From the NCBI GenBank assembly GCA_028622995.1, contig JAJQJQ010000008.1, positions 1,178,001-1,242,000 on the forward strand: a stretch of 64,000 nt of DNA, written 5' to 3'. Shown here in pieces: positions 52,921 to 63,500 of this stretch. Both the position numbers and the translations under genes were made by a program. The DNA is from Panagrolaimus kolymaensis. Lineage: Eukaryota > Nematoda > Chromadorea > Rhabditida > Panagrolaimidae. The stretch's first letter is position 1, and each line of letters opens with the position of its first letter. A model generated the notes under the pieces. It was not told where the DNA came from and ran no database searches. It saw only the letters and a program-made list of their open reading frames with translations.

Positions 52921-54268
52921 ATGAATGCAGCGGTAAAATTGAATGAAATGCAAAGAAAACGTGAAGTAGCAAGGGAAAAAAGATTATTATTATTAGCACC
53001 TGAAAATAATAATAGAAGTAACGAATTGATACAGCTCTCGAAAAAAAATTTATTTCAGAGAACAAACAATAATCTTAAACATCAAAATGCTGAGGTGATG
53101 CGGCTTCGTCATGAAAATGAAACAAATGGAGAAAAACGTGAAAGATGAAAATATAGCAGATTTAAGGAAATTACAAAAAAAAATGAACTCTAACAAGTTT
53201 TGGATAATGTCAAATATAAAAGGCGATGTGTGCCTAAAATTATAAAACATTTTGTGAAAAGAGTTGGAGCTTGTTTTAAAAATGATAATCTTATTTATTA
53301 TGAGAAAGGATTAAATTTTTATTTATTAGTAAAGCCGAATATTTTAAACAAGAAAAACGGCAACCCAATGGAATCTGTAATTTATGTTGTCGACTATGTA
53401 AAATAATTCTAGATTCGTCAGTTGATGATTATCCCAAAGATTTAAAAATGTTTATGAAAAAGCTAGCATAAGGATAAAAGCTTAGTTTAAAATTTATACT
53501 AATATTCATAATTATAACACGAGCCATAGTTTGCTCAGATGCATCCAAAACATGTTACCATACATAGGCAATTGTTCTAAAGGTTTCCCTAAAAATTTCC
53601 AAGAAGAAACTACACTTGATGAAGACGCTTATCCCACTTATGCAAGACCAGATAACGGAAGATCGTTTACAAAAAATTCTAGATTTGTTGTTGATAATCA
53701 ATACGTCGTTCCACATTGCCAAAATCTCTTACTTTTAATGAATTGTCATATTAACGTCGAAGTTGTTTCATCCATTAAAGCAGTAAAATATTTATACAAA
53801 TACATTTTTAAAGGCCATGATGCAGCAGCAATTAAAATTGTCGATGGTGTTGTACAATATGATGAATGTGAATCATTTTTAAATAGCCGTTATATGGGTG
53901 CAGCAGAAGCAGCTTGGAGAATTTTTAAATTCGAATTGCATGGAAAAAGACATTCTATTACTCGACTTCCCCTTCATTTACCAAATGAACAAATTGTAAA
54001 TTTTATTGACGCAGAAAATATTGATGGTTTACAAGCTGCCTTAGATAAAAATACAATGTTAATGGATTACTTTGAATTGAATAAACGGGAACCTAAAGCA
54101 AGGGACTATTTTTATGGCGAAATACCCGAACATTTCACTTGGGCTAAAAATAAAGATACAAATAAATTTCAATGGAATACACGCAAAGGTGCTTTTAAAA
54201 ATCTTGGAAGAATGTACACCGTATTTTCAAATATAATTGCTTCATCTCGAATCATCATCAAATTATGA
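52921..54268 (+). pseudogene. Second Helitron coding fragment (basic N-terminal-type and post-Rep regions)
   Basis: An ORF at 52921-53148 is rich in Arg/Glu and ends RLRHENETNGEKRER, the type of basic repeat found at Helitron N-termini. It decays in the following 400 bases through stops. From about 53531 a 245-residue frame has clear RepHel features: NCSKGFPKNFQEET, DEDAYPTYARPDNGR, VVPHCQNLLLLMNCHINVEV, IKAVKYLYKYIFKGHD, ESFLNSRYMGAAEAAWRIF and HGKRHSITRLPLHLPNEQ. This is the region after the Rep catalytic motifs; the helicase that should follow is missing after RMYTVFSNIIASS. The fragment is therefore an internally deleted, non-autonomous remnant. Confidence 0.8.
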
Positions 54269-54446
54269 TAAGATCCTTTTCAAATCTCAATCGAATCCTC
54301 AACTCTACCAACTCCAAAACTTCTTTCAACTTTTAACAAGAAACTCCAAAATTTATCTCAAATTGGTATTGTAAATTTTTTTTTATTGTATGTAATATGT
54401 TAGCAATAGAATTCAAAAAATAAAAATTAGTAATATAATAGACATG

Positions 54447-54474
54447 GCGGCGCGGAGCGCCGCTTCTTGCCTAG
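54447..54474 (+). mobile_element. Candidate Helitron 3' terminus (GC hairpin followed by CTAG)
   Basis: A perfect 7-bp stem GCGGCGC / GCGCCGC with a GGA loop (54447-54463) is followed after seven bases (TTCTTGC) by CTAG at 54471-54474, and then by T. This is the classical Helitron 3' end (hairpin, short spacer, CTRR, insertion before T). It lies 200 bases after the last Helitron coding sequence in the same orientation. Confidence 0.75.
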
Positions 54475-54890
54475 TATCTATTAAATATTATTTGCACAAA
54501 ACACCATAGCTATAAATAAAAATAAGAATCTATATATCTTTTTATCTTTGCTAGAGGACATAATACAATTAAAAAATTTTAAAATTTTGTAAAAATAGAT
54601 AAGTTTATTTGAAGATAAATAATTTCAATCTCTTTTAGCATTTCAACTCACGAAACAGTGTTTCAAATCCATAATTAGTCATTCTCAAAATACTGTGTAT
54701 TTCATCACTCTTCAAATTTTTTTATTATACATAATTAGTTTATTTTTTAAGATTAAAATCCTACTAGTTTAAAAAGTTATATTAAAATTTTTAAAATTGA
54801 GAGAGTAAGGAAGAAGGGGAGAAACACAACAAATCTTAGAGAGTATAATTTATGTGAAAAAAAAGGATAAAATTAACGTTTGGTCTCTCA
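54475..54890. other. AT-rich intergenic region
   Basis: About 415 bases downstream of the Helitron end. No feature recognised. Confidence 0.55.
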
Positions 54891-55241
54891 TTATGAAAAA
54901 GTGATACGGTAAAAATGAATTTCCTTTCCCCCAAATCGATTGTGGAAAAGGGATAAAACCTTAGATGAATGATCTATGTTAGCAAAAACATGATAACTCA
55001 CATTACTATCATCCGTGATATTAGAGAAAAGTTGAAATACCAGTTGGCCATCTTTTGCCATTGCGTCATCAAAGTATTCGAAAGCTGTGCCATCCTTTAT
55101 TCCTTTGATATTATTACTTCGTGAAGATTTTGGAAGTTTTCTTATCGACCATCTTTTAACAATTATTCCATCTTCGTTCATACAACCGACCTGAGCTTCA
55201 CATATTGTAAAAAGTAACAAAAAAATAAGCCAAAAGATCAT
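54891..55241 (-). CDS. Small secreted protein with a weak DNase II-like N-terminus
   Basis: The frame from ATG 55241 gives 116 residues. Residues 1-16 are a signal peptide (MIFWLIFLLLFTICEA). The mature start CMNEDGIIVKRWSIRKLPKS resembles the Cys-x-(N/D)-E-x-G ... W ... KLP start of DNase II proteins. A DHSSK motif follows near residue 90, but the long catalytic middle of DNase II is absent. It may be a truncated DNase II-like gene, a divergent secreted family, or a first exon of a longer gene. Upstream in-frame ATGs (to 55418) only add hydrophobic AT-driven sequence and were not chosen. The truncated DNase II gene at 37812-38817 lacks just this kind of 5' part, but the two are 16 kb apart. 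Confidence 0.5.
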   Translation of the reverse strand: MIFWLIFLLLFTICEAQVGCMNEDGIIVKRWSIRKLPKSSRSNNIKGIKDGTAFEYFDDAMAKDGQLVFQLFSNITDDSNVSYHVFANIDHSSKVLSLFHNRFGGKEIHFYRITFS

Positions 55242-55504
55242 AATGAATAATATATATGAGACCAGACTAGTAAATAAAACTCCTGAAAAAATGTCAACAA
55301 TAAGTAAAATCTTTAATTCTAAAAAATAGAAGATATAAAGTAATAACGATGCTATGTATTCGTTCTTCAATATCAAGAAATTATATATAGCATAATAAAC
55401 TTCAAACATAAAATTCATATAAAATATTTACGACAAATTACAAATAAATTTTAAACAGAAATGTTCTAAGCAAACTCGTAAGATTATAATATAATGTTAC
55501 TGCA

Positions 55505-56965
55505 ATTTCTAAAACTAACTTATATTTTTTTCAAATTTTTGCTAAAAATGAGTTTGTTTTATGTTCCCTTTTTACAGCAGAGTCATTTTTTAGCTAGAAA
55601 ATAAGACGCTTACACTTTTTTGTGTGTTTTTTTTTCTTTTTAATAGCTGAGTCATTTTTTAGAGTGCTATGTAAAAAATTGATAACGCCAACTGTCTGTT
55701 TCAATAAATAGTGGTTTTCTTTTCTAACAATTGGGGGAGTAAAATGGTGGAAACAGAATTATTTTTTTTAATAACAAAAATAAAAGAAAACTGAAATAAG
55801 TTGACAATGAATAAGTAAAATCAGCGTAATTTTGGCCAAAAGCTTTTAAATAAGTAATTTAATGGATTAAATTAATTTTCTTATAAACAGTATATTTTTT
55901 AGAAAGAAGTTATAGTTTTTAAAATTACAAAAAAATAATTTTTTTTCTTATTCATCAGCGTTGGTATAAATAGCAAAAAAAGGTATAAAAATATTGAAGA
56001 AAATAACCTTCAATAGTAGGGCAAAAAAAAACTTTGTTAAAAAGGCAAATAAAATAGTATTACACAAAAGAGCTTAAATCATTTAGTAGACTAAATTTAA
56101 AAAAACCAAAAAACTATAAAGACGAGCGTTATCCATTTAAAAAAAGTCAAAAATTTATCAAGAGAAAAATTGAGCAGGTCTGGTTGAAACTTTTATTTAT
56201 TTGCTTTCTTCTTTTCGAAAGCTATTTTTAAAAAAATGTAGAACGCAAATTTATCAAGAGAAAAAGAGAACACGTCTGGTTGAAACTTTTATTTATTTGC
56301 TTTCTTCTTTTTGACAGCTATTTTTAAAAAAATGTAGAACGCAAATTTATCAAGAGAAAAAGAGAACACGTCTGGTTGAAACTTTTTTTTTTATTACCTT
56401 TCTTCTTTTTGACATCTATTTTATATGCACTGATCACATTAAAAATGTTGAAGCTTGATTGATAAAGTCAGATTAATGTCTTTTTCCGCTTTGAAGACTT
56501 GAACATCCTTGTATAATGAAAAAAAAACCTAAATGAAGAAAAAAAACCAATGAGTTCAATAAATAAATTGTTACAAAAAATTTTACAATATTAATTTAAG
56601 TTATTACAATCTAGAATTATACCATAATTTAACATATGTAAAAGCATTTTATTTTAGTGAATATTTATTCAAAAATTTTACAATTACTTTTGCCTCATTC
56701 TATAAATAATTTTTTTTATTGACAAGTTTAATAATAATTGTTTTATTTTTAACGTTTTTTTTATTTTAGCTATAAGTATTGTAAAAGAATATTTTAAATT
56801 CCTTTTTCTCCCTCTTAATCCTTTTTTGTAACTGCCCTTTTCTCTGTTTGATAATTACATCAGTCACTTTTTTGGTGATTCACGTGAAAAACATTTCTTC
56901 TAGTGCAATTGCACCCCACTTCTTTTTTTTTTGCACACATTGATTGATTTTCTTTTTTCCCTGCA
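55505..56965. repeat. Dispersed repeat, copy B (inverted relative to 34159-35360)
   Basis: Reverse-complement copy of 34159-35360. It is longer because of an extra stretch near 55595-55665 and an internal expansion of a 96-base unit (56151-56420). The outer edge near 56965 ends at a CCCT followed by sequence unrelated to copy A. Confidence 0.8.
56151..56420. repeat. Tandem repeat, about 96-base unit, nearly three copies
   Basis: Units start with AAATTTATCAAGAGAAAAA at 56151, 56247 and 56343 and continue through GTCTGGTTGAAACTTTT and CTTTCTTCTTTT. The first unit is the most diverged and the last is partial. Copy A of the host repeat has a single unit here, so the expansion took place in copy B. 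Confidence 0.85.
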
Positions 56966-57514
56966 TTCCTTGATTTTAGTGTGAACCAGTTGAGGCAAAG
57001 GAAAAACTTTTTTTTGAGTAGCTTAAGCAAAAAAGCAAAAAAGCAAAAAAAGCTAAAAGTAACATTTTTTAATAATTTCATTTTTTATGAACTGAAAACT
57101 ACTGATAATGGCATTATTGTATTCCAAAAATCATATTATTTTTCTTTGAGCTGACTTCAAAGCTATTTCAATAAATTAAACGATGAAACAAAAAAGACTT
57201 ATTCACTATAATAGAGTGAATAATATAAAAGATATTTCTGTATATCTTGCTTGGAAAGGCTAAAATCATAAAGCTAAAATAAATTGTATATCTTGATTAG
57301 TTAGGTTTAAATCAATAAAGTTAAAAACTAGCGTTGCTTGACTTTCAAGGAAAACTCAAAAAGCAATAATCGTTGTGAAAGTTATTTGAAAAATTGGCCA
57401 AGTGTCTTTTAAAAAAAAAAGTTGCTCCAAAAAGTTGGTTGTTGCTGTGATCCAAAAATAACTTTGTTTTCGTCCACTTGTTTTAACTATTAATCATTGA
57501 TTAAATATACTAAT
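56966..57514. other. AT-rich upstream region of the SKP1-like gene
   Basis: About 550 bases between repeat copy B and the SKP1-like start. No distinct promoter element was recognised. Confidence 0.55.
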
Positions 57515-59206
57515 ATGTATACATTATATTCCTCAAAGGATCAAGGGAAATTTGAAGTTAATGATAAAGTAATGGAAGCATCGACTTTTTTGAAAAATCT
57601 TTCTGGTAAGTGTAATCGTAATTTATGTCCTTCACAAATAATATATACTTTATAGAAGTCACTGATGTAAACGAAGGAATATCTGTTGATTGTTCATCTG
57701 ATATTTTAAGCTTATATATAAAGCTTATTGATCATTATGAAACTGTTATCCTTGATGTACATGATAAAGAATTTGAAAAAACTTTGTTCAAAAAAATCAA
57801 GAAAAAACAGCTTGAGAAAATGACACAAGAATTGTGTTATTTGGATAGTGATTTTTTTATTGATGCAGTAGCTGATGAAATTTTGGATCGAATTAAGAAA
57901 AAAGATGTCAATGGAATAGCTACTTTTTTGGGTTTAAAAGATGATCTCACTTCTGAAGAACGAAAAAATATAAATGAGAATCTTTTGGAATATATAGTAT
58001 TTGGAAGAAATTACTCTTGTTCCCCCCATTTTACTCTTCTTCCTAACAAATTCTACTCAACCTTTAATGTTCTCCTTACTCGGGTGATTAAAAGATCTCA
58101 AGGATTTACCGCTTTAAAGCTTTCTATGATAAACAAAAGCCTTAAAGTAGAAAGTGATCGTTATCCGCTTAAACTATCGACCATCACATTTGCCGACAAA
58201 TGGTATGTGTCAATTGAATTATCTTACTTTTGGGATGTTGAAGTCATAGAAGAATCATATATCAAGGCTATCAAAAAACGAGGAATAGTTGCTGATAATA
58301 TGAAACTATATTTAGAACCTTGTGAAATTACTTGGATTCAAGCAAACATGGATTTGAATTTTATTAGTCCTTCTAACAAAAAAGCCCTTTTGGAAGTCGT
58401 ATTTCAAGATTCTAGTATGATTAAATATTTTAACCCTAATGAATGCCGCTTCACATCGCTCGAATACACATTTGCTAACTGCACTTATAATTTCGATTTA
58501 GTTTACTCTTTATTAGTTGAAAAAGCTGTTTCAAAAGAAATTGAGTAAGTATTTTTTTGAATTTTTAAGCAAAGAGCAAGAAAAATTTTAGTTAACGATA
58601 AACATTAATAACAATCAATATAAGCTCTTTTACAATTGTTAGTGTTTGCTTTTTTGACAGAATTTAAAAACTTTGTAGCTATAATTAATTGTTGTTTTTT
58701 TTTATTAGCTTAAAACAATATTAAATTACCAAAATAATATTATAGAAATACAAAAATGTTTTGCAGAATAAAAAGCTTCTTTTTTTATTTGTTTTTTAAA
58801 ATTATTTTATTTTAGGTTACATGGAGAATTTGATTTTTACCCCTATGAAATAGTTCGAGTGTTTAAACACGAAAATTCAGTAAAATTTCATGAATGTTTT
58901 TTTGGTCCTCTAGAAGATCATCTTCCTTCAAACTTTAAAGAATTTGTTTTGGTAAGATTTTTCTCCTTTAAATCTTTAAATCCACAAGTATTAAATACAT
59001 GATTCATTGGCTTTTACATTTGTTCAAGTTCAAAATACATAATTAAGAAATATTATTTAAAATATCAGGATTTAATCATTAAATTTTAGAAATATATGAC
59101 TGAAGATGGAATCATTAAAGCCTATGAAAAAATTTTTAATAGTCAAAACATTCGTGATGGAAATATGTACATATTCTCTGTTTGTGACATTATTGATGAA
59201 TTGTAA
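57515..59206 (+). CDS. SKP1-like protein with a long novel C-terminal extension, four exons
   Basis: Exons 57515-57605, 57656-58544, 58816-58951 and 59090-59206 join in frame to 410 residues with GT-AG introns. Residues 2-60 match the SKP1 BTB/POZ-type fold: LYSSKDQGKFEVNDKVMEAS, then a strand ISVDCSSDILSLYIKLIDHYE. Residues 85-143 match the SKP1 dimerisation/F-box-binding helices (CYLDSDFFIDAVADEILDRI, then LKDDLTSEERKNINEN), where SKP1 usually ends with a Trp-containing tail. Instead about 265 more residues follow (FGRNYSCSPHFTLLP to CDIIDEL) without recognisable domain, including ADKWYVSIELSYFWDVEV and CFFGPLEDHLP. SKP1 links F-box proteins to cullin. With F-box-like genes in the same window, an SCF role is a reasonable inference. 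Confidence 0.8.
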
Positions 59207-59965
59207 TTTTGCCATCTTTTATTGGCTTGTTTTGTAAAAATTTTTATTACTATAAAAATTGCTATACTTTTTGTCATAAAATTTTTTATCGCGATCTTTT
59301 ATTCCTTCCTTGTTTGTTATATAAAAAAAATTCTGCTTTTTCTTTGTTTGTTTGTATTTCCGCCATGAATTGGTGGATGTTCTCCTTCACTTCCAGTTTC
59401 ATTGCACCATATCATTCCAACCAATTCATTTTGTGTTTTTTCTGATAGATGAGGATGGATATGTGGATTATGAGCTTTAAAATCTTTTTCTTCTCTTGAA
59501 TCCACAATAACAATTCTAAATCTTGAAGTTTCTTTATTTTCTTTTAAACAGGCTTCGATTGATTCAGCTAATAGCTCACTGCCATGTTTATAAAGCTTTG
59601 CCAAATCATTATGTTCTCCAATCATTTGATGTAATAGTTTTAAAATTTCTTCTTTTGAACCACTTTCTTTTGCATCATCACTTCTAATTTTTAATGCATC
59701 CTCCAAATTAAAAGTATACACCTGGGCATTTCTTTCAGGTTTACCATCAGGAGCTAATAATCCACTGGCGCGATGTTCAATTATTCCATTCATTATCATA
59801 ACTTTTGGACCACGGGTCGGAGGTTGCGGAACTTTATCAGCGGTAACAGAACCAAATGAAGCATGACTATTATAATGCATAATGAATCTTTTGAAATGAT
59901 TATATTCAGGATGTTTAGGGTCTCACAAATTACGTAATAATTGGGGAATTTGGTTTTGCAAAATA

Positions 59966-61279
59966 CAATGGAGGACAATATGTTCCGGTCAAAATCGACG
60001 ACATCTAACGACATCCAACGACATCTAAGGACGGTCGTTGATGCCACTTTGCCAAAAAAAAGGCTGCTTTTGAAAATTTTTTTTTGAACAAAGCTAAGAA
60101 TTTTTATTTCATAAATAAGTCTTTGGAAATGTTTGATAGGTTTGCAAAATTAATTATGGAAAGGTGATAGCAAAACTTTGATGGAGGAAATATTTGTTTT
60201 TTAGGCTTTCTCTAATGAGATAAATGATATCGCACCCGAAATTTTTTAATAACTAATAATTAATTATTTTGATACCTCTAATTTTAATGTTAAAGGTTAG
60301 CTCGTTTTATGCTTTCAAAAAGTATTATTCTTTTTCTCAACTTCGGAATTACTTTCCATGTTTCAAATTATAATTTTAATCAACGCTAATCTCTTACGTT
60401 GGGTAACAAAAAAAATTTTTGAAAGCGTTATAAACTTTCTTTGACATAAATTCCAAAAAGTATTTATTTTCCCGTTTTAATTTTAATGTCTCATGTATTC
60501 GTCAAATAAATTTTTAAATTTGTAGAAAAATACTAAAATTTAAATATATGTAATCTTTTTCATATTATAACCTTTTCTTTAATTTTTAATGAACTTTTTG
60601 AAGTTGTGAATTGACACCAAATATGAAAATGCATCAAGTTTTGTGAGTATCAACACAGCACACTATTGCGAGCGCAAAGTTTATTATTTTTAACTTTTAT
60701 TTGGAGAATTTTGTTTAAATTTATATTTTTCGCTATTATTATTTAAAGCTTTAAAGTTTAAACAAATTCATAATTTTTAGCTCGCTCAAAAAAAGAAATA
60801 AAAATTCTTTGCGCTTTGAATATTTTTTTGACTTGTACAAATATTACCAAATTTTTAAGTTCTCTCGAAGCATTGCAATGATTAAAATCCTAGCCAACTA
60901 CTTTGTCCTTTAAAATTTTGACAAATTTAAAAAACAATTGCTGATTTTTTTTCTTCAGATTTTTGGAAGCAACTAAAATTACGGAGGAAAATAAAATATT
61001 TCCTCTATTCCTTTATATTTTAATCTCATTTTTACCAAGTTTAAAAATAACAAATAATCTTCCGAAAATTTTATATCTGTTCTTTTAATTTAAAAGAACG
61101 TTTACTTATAATAAAAAAATACTGTAAAAAAGTAAAACTTTTTTTTACAAAAATTTTTTTCAAAAGCAGCCATTTTTTATGGCAAAGTGACATCAACCGC
61201 TGTCCTTAGATGTCGTTGGATGTCGTTAGATGTCGTTGCTTTTCCCTTTCAAGTGACTGGAACATATTGTCCCCCATTG
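59966..61279. mobile_element. 1.3-kb inverted-repeat DNA element, TA target duplication
   Basis: Terminal inverted repeats of about 110-125 bases start CAATGG(A/G)GGACAATATGTT and include a 10-base tandem unit (ACGACATCTA, ACGACATCCA, ACGACATCTA). TA stands on both sides (59964-59965 and 61280-61281). The right arm has about 12 extra bases. Removing the element and one TA restores an open frame across the Helitron pseudogene, which confirms the ends. The interior is AT-rich and non-coding, so the element is non-autonomous. Confidence 0.82.
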
Positions 61280-61988
61280 TATCATGATTCTCGCTTAAAT
61301 CTACTTTCCCATTTGCGCAGCATTTGTGAGCACGGGATGGTGTTTGAGCTTCAAATGCATTCAACCAAGCGTTGCAATGAGGGCAATCAATATTAAAATC
61401 TCCAACATCATGATAGTGTACTTCATGATTTACACTTTTAGCTGCGCATCCTTTTTTATGAATTTTGCCTTTATGATGACAACGTTCAGTAATTGGATAA
61501 CTTTTGGTAATTGATTTGCAATTTTTTCGGAACGTCGTTAATTTTTAGCTTTATCATAAATTTCTACAAATTGTGGAGGCGGCATAAGTTGTTGGGATTC
61601 AGTTAAACCCCCAGAAAATACAATTTTAAGCTTGTCTTTGGTTTGTTTAACAGAACCAATAGCTCCAGAAGTATATCTGTTTTTAATTTGCTTTTTGGGT
61701 GGCCTACCACATTTATTTTTTGCTATGGTGATATCCCTTTGCATCGAAGAAGTTGTTAAATTTGATACAGAAGTGTGATATTCATCCGAAGATGTTAAAT
61801 TTTCTTCAGAAGCATATTGATTTTTAGGTTGTTGTTTTCGAGGACGACCTCTTTTTTTAATTGGGCTGCTTGTTGTAGAAACAAATGAAGCATCAGAATC
61901 TCCACTTGCTTCAGCTCGATTTTTTTAAATGTATTCTTTATATCGTTTATTTGAAGATGCATTTTTTTTGATATGGTATTTACTAATA

Positions 61989-62747
61989 CAGGGTGATTCA
62001 GCACAGTTCCCTGATTTGATTTGGGCTTTTTTCCAGGATGAAGGGGTGATGGTTCTATAAATGTTTTATCAATAATTATTAATGATTCTGAAGTTATGTT
62101 TAAGGGTGTTTTTTCGCCCCAAGACTAATCTCAGATTTTCGTGGCGAGATCCAACTTTGGAATTATCCTATACTTTCGGTCCAAATTCTTGCAGAATCTG
62201 AAAAAGCGTGTCAAAAAACCCCTGGGGGCGGAAAATCTCTTCTAAAAAGCCCTAAAATTAATTAATTATGAATTAATTTAAATCATTCGTTTCGAGAATC
62301 GATTTTTTAAAAATAGCTTTTTTTGTTTATTTTTTATAGGGAATTGCTCTAAAATATTATTTTTTAACGATGTACTATAAAAATAATAGTTAATCATTAG
62401 CTTATTTTAGCAAAACTAAGCCATTTTTAAAAAATCGATTCTCGAAACGAATGATTTTAAATAATTCATAATTAATTAATTTTAGGGCTTTTTAGAAGAG
62501 ATTTTCCGCCCCAGGGGTTTTTTGACACGCTTTTTCAGATTCTGCAAGAATTTGGACCGAAAGTATAGGATAATTCCAAAGTTGGATTTCGCCACGAAAA
62601 TCTGAGATTAGTCTTGGGGCGAAAAAACACCCTTAAACATAACTTCAGAATCATTAATAATTATTGATAAAACATTTATAGAACCATCACCCCTTCATCC
62701 TGGAAAAAAGCCCAAATCAAATTAGGGAACTGTGCTGAATCACCCTG
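61989..62747. mobile_element. 759-bp near-palindromic MITE, TA target duplication
   Basis: The element is almost entirely one inverted repeat. Both ends start CAGGGTGATTCAGCACAGTT, TA flanks each side (61987-61988 and 62748-62749), and the arms stay paired for about 300 bases up to a short centre near 62330-62410. The ends resemble Tc1/mariner-family CAGGGTG termini. It has no coding capacity and sits inside the AT-hook part of the Helitron pseudogene. Confidence 0.88.
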
Positions 62748-63500
62748 TATATTCATCATAGGAAAACAATTTTTTGTTTTCTTTTTCATTTTCTTTATCT
62801 AAAGCTTACATAGGGAATGAAATTTGAGGTGTAGCATTTTCAATTGCTGAAGCAGCATTCTTCCTTGGACAACCACTTTTATTCTTATTAGTAATAACGT
62901 TATTATCGGAAATATTTAAAACGTCAGAATCTTGCATATTCTTTGAATTTTTATTTAAATATTCTTGATACCATCTTATTACCTCAATATCTTTTGGCCC
63001 TCTCTTCATTTCTGTTCGGAATTCATCGAAGCTAAGTAATTTTATAATGTTTGATCCATCTTTATGATCTGATTTTCCCATTGGCTTTTATACTTGATGA
63101 GAATCATTTTTAATTTCTGCATTAGGAACTTTTCTTGGCCTCCCTCTTCCTTTCTTTGCTTTTGGTTCTGTTATTAATGAAGAATTACTATCAGAGATAT
63201 TGATTACTTCGTTAGCATAATTTTTAATTGGGTTTACTTCTTGAAAATCATTGGCTTTACTTTCAGAAATTTTATTTTTCCTTGGCCTTCCTCTTGGCTT
63301 TTTGGCAGGTGGTTCGCTGACTTTTTAGACATCTTTTATAGTAATCAATAAAATATCTGAAGAAGGATCCACTTCCATTGCTTCTTCTTTAGTATCATTA
63401 TTACTATTCACCAAAATATTTGCAACTTTATTTTTTTCAACAATATTGTCTTCTTCATCATCAAACCATTCAATTTCATTTTCTTCGTTTCGTGTGGAAG

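Larger units (their letters stand above)
59317..63500 (-). pseudogene. Decayed Helitron N-terminal gene with AT-hook array, broken by two MITEs
   Basis: Read on the minus strand from about 63500, the frame encodes an acidic start and a series of AT-hook-like motifs (PRGRPRKNK, GRGRPRKVP, SGCPRKNAA, RGRPRKQQ, KCGRPPKK). These alternate with Ser/Asp/Asn linkers such as INISDSNSS. After MPPPQFVEIYDKAKN a one-base shift leads to a Cys-rich region (DCPHCNAWLNAFEAQTPSRA, then HKCCANGKVDL). After the MITE at 59966-61279 the frame continues through IPQLLRNL, HPEYNHFKRFIMHYNSHASF, VMIMNGIIEHRASG and FRIVIVDSREEKDF to a stop at 59317. The latter parts match the Helitron RepHel N-terminal region. Stops at about 63327 and 63090, frameshifts and the two insertions show it is dead. 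Confidence 0.75.
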
